Origin: Phoronis ovalis
Lineage: Eukaryota > Phoronida > Phoronidae
Assembly (NCBI GenBank): GCA_028565635.1
Contig: JAOXYB010088163.1
Location: 1-22,392 of the forward strand
Direction of reading: 5' to 3'
Length of the DNA: 22,392 nt
How positions within the stretch are numbered: position 1 is the stretch's first letter; every line of letters begins with the position of its first letter. Of the stretch, positions 1 through 12,939 are shown in pieces. The translations under genes and the position numbers were made by a program. The notes beneath the pieces were generated by a model, which was not told the DNA's origin, did no database searches, and was given only the letters and a program-made list of their open reading frames with translations.

Positions 1-290
1 ATGTATCATGGCAAGAAATAGTCCCAAAATGCACCAGATTGCAGGAAATCACATGAAATATTAAAAAAATTTCCGGGAGGGCATGCCCCCGGACCCCCCT
101 AGTTTCGCTTCGTGCCCGCAGGGCGCTCGCCTGTCGGAGGGGGGGGGTCATCATTTTTTTTACTTGCTCTTAGGGGGGGGGGGTTGCACTTTTTTGTGCT
201 AACCCTGGAGGGGGGGTTGGATTTTTTTTGTGCACCATGTTTTTGAAATGCACCAACCCCCCCCCTGTGGTAATTTCTGACCAGTCCCTT
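1..290. repeat. GC-tract-rich interspersed repeat (family unidentified)
   Basis: This block differs from the AT-rich surroundings. A palindromic GC core lies near 76-100 (GGGCATGCCC, then a run of C's and CTAG). A C/G-rich stretch and three long G runs follow (about 137-147, 172-183 and 208-216), separated by T runs, and a C run at about 256-265 closes the block. The G run plus TTGG at 210-220 is the reverse complement of CCAACCCCCCC at 253-263, so the right part can fold into a hairpin. I recall the CATGCCCCCGGACCCCCC signature from repeats in many marine invertebrate genomes, but I cannot name the family. A stop-free minus-strand stretch through it is a low-complexity by-product, not a gene. 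Confidence 0.6.
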
Positions 291-794
291 AGTTTTAATA
301 CCTGCTGATGTGGAAAATTCCTTTCGAAGAGCATTCATAATTGGTACAGTAACATTAAATTGTGATGTCCGAACCAAGCATCTGGACACTCTTGATACAT
401 TTCGTAATGTAGAATGCATCGCACACTTCTGTGTTTATTAATACCACTGCTCCAAAAAATAAATCTGAATAAACTGCAAACTAACTTCAAACCGGAAGTA
501 ACCGACACGTTGTTGAGGGGATTATTTCGGAGAAAATGAGATGTTCGAGTACAAACTATATTCGAAAATAAAATTATCAATCTCTCAATTCATTATGAAA
601 ACAAAGATGTTCTTATGAAATAAGTCATATTACAATGATTGAGTTGACACTTTTTTGTCTGAGATAGAATTCATCGTACAGGTTTTCTTAGAAAATTATG
701 AGGATATACCAGGAGTTGTGGGATACATTGACGGACATTGGAAACCAAAGCAAGCAAGCCGGCTTTTTTCTTTGTGATACTTTACAATTTGAGT
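291..794 (+). promoter_or_regulatory. PSMA3 upstream region with ETS/GABP-type site
   Basis: This stretch lies between the left repeat and the PSMA3 start codon and should contain its promoter and 5' UTR. ACCGGAAGT at 491-499 matches the ETS/GABP consensus, common in promoters of housekeeping genes, and sits about 300 bp before the start codon. I see no convincing TATA box at a sensible distance. The transcription start cannot be placed from sequence alone, and an untranslated first exon is possible. The part nearest the gene (643-777) includes a transposase-like relic, listed separately. Confidence 0.4.
643..777 (+). pseudogene. PIF/Harbinger-like transposase fragment
   Basis: A short open stretch starts right after a stop (640-642) and ends at TGA 775-777. 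It encodes VFLENYEDIPGVVGYIDG from 682 to 735. This resembles the conserved DDE-nuclease segment of PIF/Harbinger transposases (HARBI1 family), where IPGVVGxIDG surrounds a catalytic Asp, here the Asp codon at 730-732. After the motif the reading leaves the family pattern (HWKPKQ, where THIPI-like residues are expected) and soon stops. No other transposase domain, start codon or inverted repeat is visible. I read this as a decayed fragment ending only 17 bases before the PSMA3 start codon. The match rests on about 18 residues and could be fortuitous. Confidence 0.45.
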
Positions 795-5569
<4,775 letters not shown>

Positions 5570-5781
5570 AATAATAATAAAATAAATTTGATCCGAAAAA
5601 GTGCAGTCCAAGTACCTTCTCAAGACAAAGCAATATTGCTGACTTAGGAGAAAGGAACTCTTTCATGTTTGAAGACAAATTTTGCTGAGTAATTGCAAAT
5701 TGGTTAGTTTGTTAGAAAACATGAAAATGTGTATATCACCAAAGTGAAGAATTCCATACCTGCAACATGTTATTGCTGAAA

Positions 5782-5828
5782 AGACCAATACCCAATGGAC
5801 ATGTGCATACATTTGTATGCACAGGTCT
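5782..5828. repeat. Perfect 9-bp hairpin with extended outer stem
   Basis: TGTGCATAC (5802-5810), loop ATTT (5811-5814) and GTATGCACA (5815-5823) form a perfect stem-loop. AGACC at 5782-5786 is the reverse complement of GGTCT at 5824-5828 and could add an outer stem across a left-side bulge. It lies 233 nt past the PSMA3 stop, so it is probably in the 3' UTR. A second, smaller hairpin, ATGCAA-TTTA-TTGCAT, is at 5953-5968. Confidence 0.55.
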
Positions 5829-7127
5829 CTTTTATTCAACATAAGATAAAACGCAATCTGATAACATCATTCACATTTAGTTTATAACATTTTGTAAATA
5901 AAATTAGTTATTCTTATCTTTTGTTTACACCTGTGTTTTATTCAAGATTCATATGCAATTTATTGCATGACAAGAACAATGAACACCTACATTTATACTG
6001 ATCAATATATTTGCATGTTATCAATAAAGTCATGTCATAAATTTGTTTTAGAAAAACCTTTGGTCTTTAGGAAATGTTGAGAAAGTTTGTGGTGTAGATA
6101 AAGATATGTTCCAATAAATCAAGTTTAGTGTCATTTGAATGTAAACTACGAAAACATGCTAGAAAGATAAATTAACTATTTTGTACCGTCATAGTCACTC
6201 CAAAAATTTGAAGGTAACTTGTGTTAAATTATTAACCATTAGCTAATCCCTATGTCCATACCAGGTATCTACGAAAAGAGCAAACTTGTTAAGTGATTCA
6301 GTCGGACTACGAACCACGCTCCCAAAATAATTGAACGACTAACTGTCACCAGTAGATATACACAATGTAACAATGACAAACTTTTCAATCACATTTCACA
6401 AAGACCAACAGGCTCAAGTTACTGTAAATTCCAGATTGGCATCAAGCCACGTTTCTTTGGCTGTCATGCGCCATCTTTACTTCAAATCCTAAGAATCTAA
6501 CTTGGCTAAGAAAGCCTTGAGATTGTTTCAAAGCATCACTTTATAGAATACTTTACAATTACATCCCATCAAGAATTCATTATAGCACATGCACCGCTTT
6601 AACTCATTTACAAACAATTTTTAAAAGATCACACTACAGAATATATTACAATTAGGTCATTAATAATTCCTGAATTTAAACTCCTGTTTTAATACAAACA
6701 TTTTTAAGGGATAATTTTAAAGAAAATGTAAAAACAAAGCTAGATGGGATTGGTACATAAATCAGTAAAACAAAATAGCAATGAGAAACTTTCAGAGTAA
6801 GACCTTTCCACTAGAGTTCACTAGCTAATGGTCTAGTAATCAGTCCTAGTGTATACAGGATAGCAAATTTCACGTGTTGAATATACGATAACATGTATGA
6901 CAGAAGCCTAGTGACACCTTCATAAATAACCTGAAATTATATCATTGCTGAGATTACTCAGAATCCATTATTTGTGAAAGGACCAAAACTGCAATGAATC
7001 ATGATCAGAAACCTTAAAAAGTCTTTGAACTTATTAGTCACCTTATTAAATGCAAAATGATTTTTTAATCTACAAACAATGATTACAGAAAAAATAAATG
7101 TGCACCAGTATTGACCATTCTGGCCAT

Positions 7128-7350
7128 CTATCTATAAAGGGTCCGAAATCTCTTAGTACCGAATTAGCTGAAGGCGATGTTATCTGCATGTATCCATATT
7201 GTATCTGAAAATATTTCATGTCTTAGATAACTGTGATGGTGATATCGCTGAGCATCTATCAATGTAATCCTTGAAATCTCTCATTGCTTAGATGACGGCG
7301 GAACAATGATACCTGTTGACACCTATCAATAGTGTCTAAAAATCTCTCAA
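7128..7350. repeat. Diverged tandem repeat, about 62-67 bp period, ~4 copies
   Basis: Copies begin near 7128, 7191, 7256 and 7323. Each opens with a CTATC- or TATCC-like start followed by an A/T-rich stretch. About 25-30 bases in, each has a GAAATCTCTCA-like block (AAATCTCT at 7147 and 7278; AAATATTTCA at 7209; AAATCTCT near 7341), and the first three then have a CTTAG(A) block. Identity is modest, so this is an old array. It is most likely within the SPTSSA 3' UTR or just beyond. Confidence 0.4.
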
Positions 7351-7858
7351 AATAACTTCTTCACTTTCTTAGCTGTACTTACTTAAAACACTAAAAAACA
7401 AATGCATTTGCTTTCAAAAAAACGGCTTGCAATACTTTTTACCATCATCTTCTTGTGTCTTTAATTGCTGTGAAATACATTAATTTCATGCTATACGTTA
7501 GTGGGTTTTGTGCAAAGAATTCATACGTACTACTGTTAGAACAGTAGGCTTTGTCCATCCTGAATATACGATAACATTTACTTTGTTCTTCAATTCCCAT
7601 GTAAAATTAATTAGCAGCACATGTTACTGGTGGAGAATCAGTTAATAGTTATTTTTTGATGTTTTCAATGCTGTTTATGGACTTATGAGAAATATTCAGG
7701 TAGGCTGATAAGAAGCATCCTTATGTCACTGGTTGCAATAAACGTTACTTTTTTTTACGCTGTTTATAAAAGATTACATGCCTCAAGATAACACTAGTTG
7801 AAGCAATGTCATTGGTCTGCTATAAATTAAGTGTAAAAATGTTGTAATGTCCATTTGG

Positions 7859-8958
7859 CTATGACGTCCATTCAGGGGCATCTTTTACATTGCCATCTAA
7901 ATAATACATGATGTACCTCCATATTGCCATAGCATGTCCAGGTAAGAAAATGTATGTTGTATAAATGGACATGGCTGCAACAGCAAGAATCACAGAATCT
8001 GAATAAAGAGTTAAAGAAAAAAAACATGGCATACACAATTCATCCAGCTAATGGCAGTTTTAAAATACTTGCAAATTAGCTAAAAAAAATATTCTTAATA
8101 TGAACAGAAACCTGACCTAAAAGTAGTTGTCAAATTACAAAATTCAAAATACATTTTTGAACCCACAGCCAATAATTATGACAACTGGAAGTCAATATTT
8201 ACAATTAATATAATCACACTTACAAGAAAAAGTTAGTTCTACTACTGTTGACTGCCAGATTAAATTTCATTAATTATCATAACATTCAGCATATGGATTA
8301 TGGGTTATGGCCCTGTAGTTAAAAACCTATGTTATCGCCTTACCATAGTAGCTTTAAAATAAGATTATTCAAAAATGCAGTGCATTCACTAACATTCTTG
8401 TCCTCTTTGTGTTCTGTTATTTATCTTATGAGAACTACAGCATGGAGTCCATGTCGATTAATTTACATTTAAGGCCAAAACAGGAAGTTTAGAAAATTCT
8501 AACTGGAAGGAGCTGCCATGCTCTTTATAGCAAATTGAAATAAATCTTCTGAAAGCTAAACTAAACTTAATTATTACACACATTTACAATTACAGTGAAT
8601 ACTACACTTCTAACAATACCTGGTGAATTTTGAGAAATCGTCGGTAAGAATGTAGATAACATCCTCTGGCTCAGTTTTAGCGTTACCTGGGTTAACAATT
8701 GTTTTATTTTCCACAGACAATGTTTCGGCAATAAAGTATTGGATTTTCGAGTAACATTTCCGGCCTGTACTATTAAATTTAATTATCTGAGACGAATATG
8801 AGAAGCGCAAGGTTAAAATTGTTTGAATATGAAATCAATACAAAAAGGATACTAAAAAGTTTTCTCTCCCATGGTTCTAACATATACAACGCTGTACATA
8901 GGATGTACTGGAAATACCAATAAGAAAAAAAGTTGTAAATCCGACCAAACAGCACCAT
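7859..8958 (-). CDS. SPTSSA: Serine palmitoyltransferase small subunit A
   Basis: This small ER membrane protein binds the SPTLC1/SPTLC2-type heterodimer, raises the activity of serine palmitoyltransferase (first step of sphingolipid synthesis) and helps set acyl-CoA choice. Coding exons on the minus strand: 8958-8853 and 7998-7859 (stop 7861-7859). The donor is A|GTATCC and the acceptor TTCAG|AT; the phase-1 junction creates Asn36, matching the Asn of the human protein. Total 81 aa (human about 71, so the tail is longer). The diagnostic block TALYMLEPWER is at residues 22-32, two hydrophobic segments lie near 10-27 and 38-57, and YIFLPGHAMAI matches the human YVFMPQH region. Met26 directly before LEPWER is the ssSPTa-type residue (Val in ssSPTb). 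An in-frame upstream ATG at 9012 exists, but the 8958 start matches family length. TBP is divergent from it, 523 bp away. Confidence 0.93.
7999..8852 (-). other. SPTSSA intron (854 bp)
   Basis: This is the single intron between the two SPTSSA coding exons. Most of it is plain AT-rich sequence. The stretch 8764-8620 on the minus strand is open and protein-like, and could be a cryptic exon: acceptor TACAG before 8764, donor CAG|GTATTG after 8620, entry phase compatible with exon 1. Its 145 nt would shift the frame of the true second exon, so I do not include it in the gene. Confidence 0.6.
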
Positions 8959-9481
8959 CTTGGAATTCGTGAGACCGCTTACAAAGGGATACGATATATT
9001 TTGAAAATGCAAACGTTAATATCAAATTGTAATATAAATGATAGAAACATACTATTTACTAGTTAACGGTTATGATAATATTATATTTTGATGATTTGCG
9101 AGTGGAAATTAAATTTGAAAGTCACTGCTTATAGTGCATATTAGCGACCTTATAGTGCATATTAGCGAAATTCGAGACTTCAAACGAGATCTTATTACGC
9201 CTATGGTGCGCGAAAGTTTATTTCAGTTTTTACCTGCTACAGACAAATATGACAACTTCTGCACTTTTTACCTCGTTTGTAAGTTGGATAAATAGCTGAA
9301 GAAGATAGCAAGCTAATTTCACTTTAAAGGCGTTAGACACAAATCGCATGTTGCAGCTTTCATTTGACAATTAATTTCGCCCGACAACGTCAAAGAACTG
9401 GCAACCTATAATTTTTATATGAGTATATGATTTATCGTCGATTGAGTTATTTCCCAGATAATCCACAGTACAAACAATAAC
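8959..9481. promoter_or_regulatory. Divergent SPTSSA-TBP promoter
   Basis: The two genes are head-to-head, with 523 bp between start codons, so they probably share a bidirectional promoter. It contains a perfect 19-bp direct repeat, TTATAGTGCATATTAGCGA, at 9129-9147 and 9150-9168 (period 21 bp), and GCGCGAAA at 9208-9215, which reads TTTCGCGC on the minus strand, the E2F consensus. A TATATGA-like sequence near 9417 is the only TATA-like element on the TBP side. The TBP start context, AACATGG, is acceptable. Transcription starts are not determined. Confidence 0.55.
9129..9168. repeat. 19-bp direct repeat, two copies, 21-bp period
   Basis: The unit TTATAGTGCATATTAGCGA occurs twice without mismatch, separated by CC. 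A 21-bp period is two helical turns, so bound proteins would sit on the same DNA face. It is in the middle of the SPTSSA-TBP divergent interval. It may be a duplicated regulatory site or a recent slippage duplication. Confidence 0.8.
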
Positions 9482-12400
9482 ATGGATTTTCCATCTTATG
9501 GACAAAGTCCGGGGTTTGTTGGCAAACAAATGCTGAGTCCGCAGCAACAACAGACGGTATGCAAGATTTAATTGCTCATAGTACTAAGTATTAACTTCAA
9601 GTACTAACACTATTTCATTTTAATATCTGCAGTATTTAAAATTCAGAACTTACATAAGGTGATTTAATACATGTTGGTGAAACAGGATTTTCTTGTACAC
9701 TTTTCATGGTACTATAGAATAAATCCAGTAACTGACAAGACGAATGAATATGTGATGTATATATTGATATTAAATGATAAGGTTGCCAAATATGCTAAAG
9801 GGTATCATTTACTAACTGATGGTGAAGCAGTAGTATATTATAATATTATAAACAAGTACCTGTAGCAGTGTAGGATCTTTCTGTAAGCACCGTTCATTGA
9901 ATGAAATTATATAGGTAACACATTCTGACAACTTCATATTGGAGGTGGTCTTTATTCATAATAACAATGAATCAACAGAGTTACTTGAACTGATTTCATT
10001 GTTCATGTTGATTGGTGAAATGAAAACCTTGATTAAAACACTGAGTTCGTCATGTTATTGTCATTGAATTCATGTTTACTTTCTAGCAACAGCCACAGCA
10101 ACAAATGAGACTTCCTCAGCAACAAAGTTTATTTTCACCAGCAGTACCTAGTCCAGCATTCACTGGAATGGGAGGGATGTTTCAAAGTGGACCATCTCCT
10201 AGTCTATATCCAACAACACCAGGTGGTCCTGCAACTCCGATAACTCCGATGACATTGCCAGCAACACCAGCTTCGGAAGGGTCAGGGATAACCCCACAGT
10301 TACAGTGAGTAGAAAGATGATACTCACTATACATGGTTCCATACACATAATATATGCATACCTGCCCAAGTCATGTGTCTCTCATATCAAAGCACAAAAT
10401 TGGATTCACATGCATCTGAATAAAACCATATGCTTTGTGTATTTCCTTACTTAGTTCTCATCATTCCTTATGGGATATAAGGCTATAACAGAACTATGCC
10501 ACTTATCGCGGTCCTTGGCTAACTTAGATCGGCTGTCACCTGTCGCCAGGTGATTTTTGGGCCTCCTCTGGCTCAAGCTCCCTGGGGGGTCTACCACAGT
10601 GCCGCCCTTGGGATACTATCTTGCTGCATCCGAAAAAAATGGCTAAACCTCCTCATTCTACGCTGTCGAATTTCCAATATAACATCAGAAGAGTTGGTTG
10701 CAGATTTTCATTCGAGATCTTTTGCGGCCAGAAAATTGTGCATATATGCCAGAGACAACCATTGTGTACATTGTGTATGCTTTGTATACAGTCATGCAAA
10801 AAAATATGATTTTGGGAAAGAATGTGCCAAATACCCCCAAAAAATAGCTTATTTGCTAAGTTTTTTTACTTGACATTTGTGAAAACATGGCAGGTATATA
10901 TATACATATAACAATTGCGGAACAGATTTGGGAAATATACAGAGATGCATGAGTAACTTAGTTTTTGATATATGTGTTTTGAATCTTGCTTTTCGTTATG
11001 GAAGGTCCTTGATGATATATGCTCCAAATTCCGAAAAGTAGCAGAAGCTTTAAACTGTTTGAGAAAATGGTAATATTTTATCTAGAATGGTTCATACTGT
11101 AAGATTATAGATAATTCAAATGTTCCGTGGGATGAATCATATTATGTACAAGGGTTTTTGTGAACAGATTTAAGTGGGAATTTAAGTTATGCAATTAATT
11201 CACTTTAGTCTTTCCTGTAATTGCCCTTGTTGTAATAATACATTGTTTGCACTCTTTTACTTTAAGAAACATAGTCTGCACTGTCAACTTAGGATGTAAA
11301 TTAGATCTGAAGAAAATAGCTTTACATGCCAGAAATGCTGAGTACAATCCCAAACGTTTTGCTGCCGTGATTATGAGAATCCGTGATCCAAGAACGACAG
11401 CTTTAATCTTTAGCTCTGGAAAAATGGTTTGCACAGGAGCTAAGAGTGAAGACCAAGCAAAATTAGCTGCTAGAAAATATGCACGGATAGTGCAGAAATT
11501 AGGATTTCCTGTGAGTATATGCGTACTGTAGTTTCAGTCTTTCTATAAACCTATAGAAAGAGCAGGATTAATGTGCTGCATCTTGAACTTGACCGAAAAT
11601 GATGGATCATTTCAAATCATTTTGGATTCCACAAATACAATGGAAATGACACTTATGTTCAAAAGTAATAGACATCCTAAACAACATAAACTTTAACAAT
11701 ACAGTGCATCCATCACCATATTTAAGTGTATTCTAAACAAGATAGCACCAAAATATTATGATCTGGTGCAAACATGCATTTTGATGCTCAACTTATAATT
11801 ACTAATTATGAGTTACTGACCAAATAGACAAAGTTAGTTTCATAGGTTTTGTGATGTTATGGAAAAGGTGCAGATTTAACCTTTTTGAGAACTTCCTACT
11901 CAACTATTTTGAAATGATATTATGAATTTTCAGTGCTTGTGTGAAAAAATACTGTATTCTCGGTGTCATGTGATATGGCAGAAAAATTATGTAGTGATAA
12001 TACCTCATCATAGTTTTCTTGGTCTGTTGATTTCCGTCTACTATTAAATGTCACTATTCTAATCAACTGTTTTCAGGCCAAATTTTTAGACTTCAAAATT
12101 CAGAACATGGTTGGAAGTTGTGATGTTAAGTTTCCAATACGACTAGAAGGTTTAGTTCTTACTCATGGACAGTTCTCAAGGTAATGAATTGAAATACTGA
12201 TATGTTTGCAAAGTAACTTAATTCGAAAAGTGATCACTATATTTAGCTGTTGTTTGAGAAACATTTAAGTGATAATTAAGGTTTAAATTGGTTTTGGGTC
12301 ATTATTTTTCTTATGTGCATACGACAAATGATCACAGTTCATGGTATTTTATTTTTCTATTTCTCTTTCGGCAGAACTAAACAGCATATGTGTCTAAGAT

Positions 12401-12939
12401 TGCATTTGTAAATCTCAACAGCAACTCTTTTCTGTTTTAGCTATGAGCCCGAGTTATTCCCAGGTTTGATCTACAGAATGGTGAAGCCAAGAATTGTCCT
12501 ACTAATATTTGTTTCCGGAAAAGTTGTGTTAACAGGTATGTAAATGTTCTAAGTTTACTAGATTTTTTAATTACGCATTGTTATTTTCCTGTTGGTCTCA
12601 TAATAATAAAATCAGTAAAGCCTCAGTTATAATGCAAAATAATACATTATAAGAACGGAATTTGTGTTATTAATTTTCATGTCATGCCTCTGAGGTACTA
12701 TTAAAGATAAAGATGGAAATGTGGCAATATCAGTCGTGCTTTCTTATTATTACCTTTATCTTTTATACAAACAGTTCCAATATTAAAAATGCTGTTCTAA
12801 TAGGTGTATTAAAAATAATGAATGTTTCAAATTAAGCTATTTCTTGATTCTTTTTTTTGTAGGTGCTAAAGTGAGGCAGGAAATTTATGAAGCTTTCGAA
12901 AATATATATCCCATCCTAAAAGGATTCAAGAAGACATGA
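9482..12939 (+). CDS. TBP: TATA-box-binding protein
   Basis: This nuclear general transcription factor nucleates TFIID, and in complexes with other partners also serves RNA polymerases I and III; its saddle-shaped core bends promoter DNA. Coding exons: 9482-9556, 10087-10304, 11267-11510, 12077-12180, 12441-12535 and 12863-12939 (TGA 12937-12939). Phases agree throughout; total 270 aa. Residues 1-98 are a Q-, P-, S- and T-rich N-terminus with a short glutamine stretch (QQQQT/QQPQQQQ) split by intron 1, ending in the bilaterian-like TPATPASE...PQLQ linker. Residues 99-270 are the two-repeat core. The four phenylalanines that intercalate or kink DNA are all present (F129, F146, F220, F237). [20 protein letters not shown] is intact. 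The exact NIVCTVN (usually NIVSTVN) is a small variant. The core closely matches TBP rather than TRF1 or TBPL1; vertebrate TBPL2 is a later paralogue. Confidence 0.97.
9557..10086 (+). other. TBP intron 1
   Basis: A 530-bp AT-rich intron between the two N-terminal exons. It splits the glutamine stretch. A 64-codon open stretch at 9671-9865 has no recognisable similarity and AT-driven composition, so I treat it as chance. No other feature seen. Confidence 0.7.
10305..11266 (+). other. TBP intron 2 (962 bp)
   Basis: This intron separates the variable N-terminal exons from the core-domain exons at the PQLQ/NIV boundary. Its donor is CA|GTGAGT and its acceptor TTTAAG. The left part holds a LINE-derived relic on the minus strand (10451-10620, separate entry). 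An open stretch on the plus strand over 10550-10873 runs antisense to that relic and beyond it and is not a gene. The remainder is AT-rich with nothing recognised. Confidence 0.7.
10451..10620 (-). mobile_element. Non-LTR retrotransposon (LINE) ORF2 C-terminal relic
   Basis: Read on the minus strand, this GC-richer patch gives GRPPRELEP near 10587-10561, then [11 protein letters not shown] (about 10550-10518), and after a frame change [23 protein letters not shown] ending at TAA 10453-10451. The pattern RGRPxxTWRxTVxxDLxxLGL...AxDRxxWRxLVxALxPTRxDE is the C-terminal tail of reverse transcriptases from LINE-type elements. About 10 residues (the LGLTW..A region) are missing between DLS and LAKDR, with a shift of frame. 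A stretch between GRPP and TWR is aberrant too. Only the 3' tail of the ORF is present, as expected for a 5'-truncated, decayed copy. The clade is not determinable from this piece. Confidence 0.7.
11511..12862 (+). other. TBP introns 3-5
   Basis: Introns 11511-12076, 12181-12440 and 12536-12862 are AT-rich with canonical GT-AG ends and pyrimidine-rich acceptors. I recognise no repeat family, RNA gene or nested gene in them. Confidence 0.7.

Larger units (their letters stand above)
5570..7858. other. Converging 3' regions of PSMA3 and SPTSSA
   Basis: No coding exon is visible in these 2.3 kb. On the plus strand, AATAAA occurs at 5576-5581 and 5581-5586 (very close to the PSMA3 stop), at 5897-5902 followed by a GT/T-rich stretch, and at 6023-6028; the 5897 site is the best PSMA3 poly(A) candidate. 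On the minus strand, AATAAA (TTTATT on plus) occurs at 5831-5836 and 5937-5942, so a long SPTSSA 3' UTR could overlap the PSMA3 3' end tail-to-tail. The interval also holds two hairpins, diverged tandem repeats and a repeated 17-mer, described separately. Confidence 0.55.

Noticed and set aside
99-419. 106-codon minus-strand open frame in the left repeat
   Set aside because: Its proline- and lysine-rich residues come from G/C and T runs; no start context or family match.
10550-10873. 107-codon plus-strand open frame in TBP intron 2
   Set aside because: Its first part is antisense to the LINE ORF2 tail, which explains the base composition; the remainder has no similarity or splice logic.
9482-12939. 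Assignment as TBPL1/TRF-type protein
   Set aside because: The core is near-identical to canonical TBP, with all four intercalating Phe residues; TBPL1 is much more divergent.
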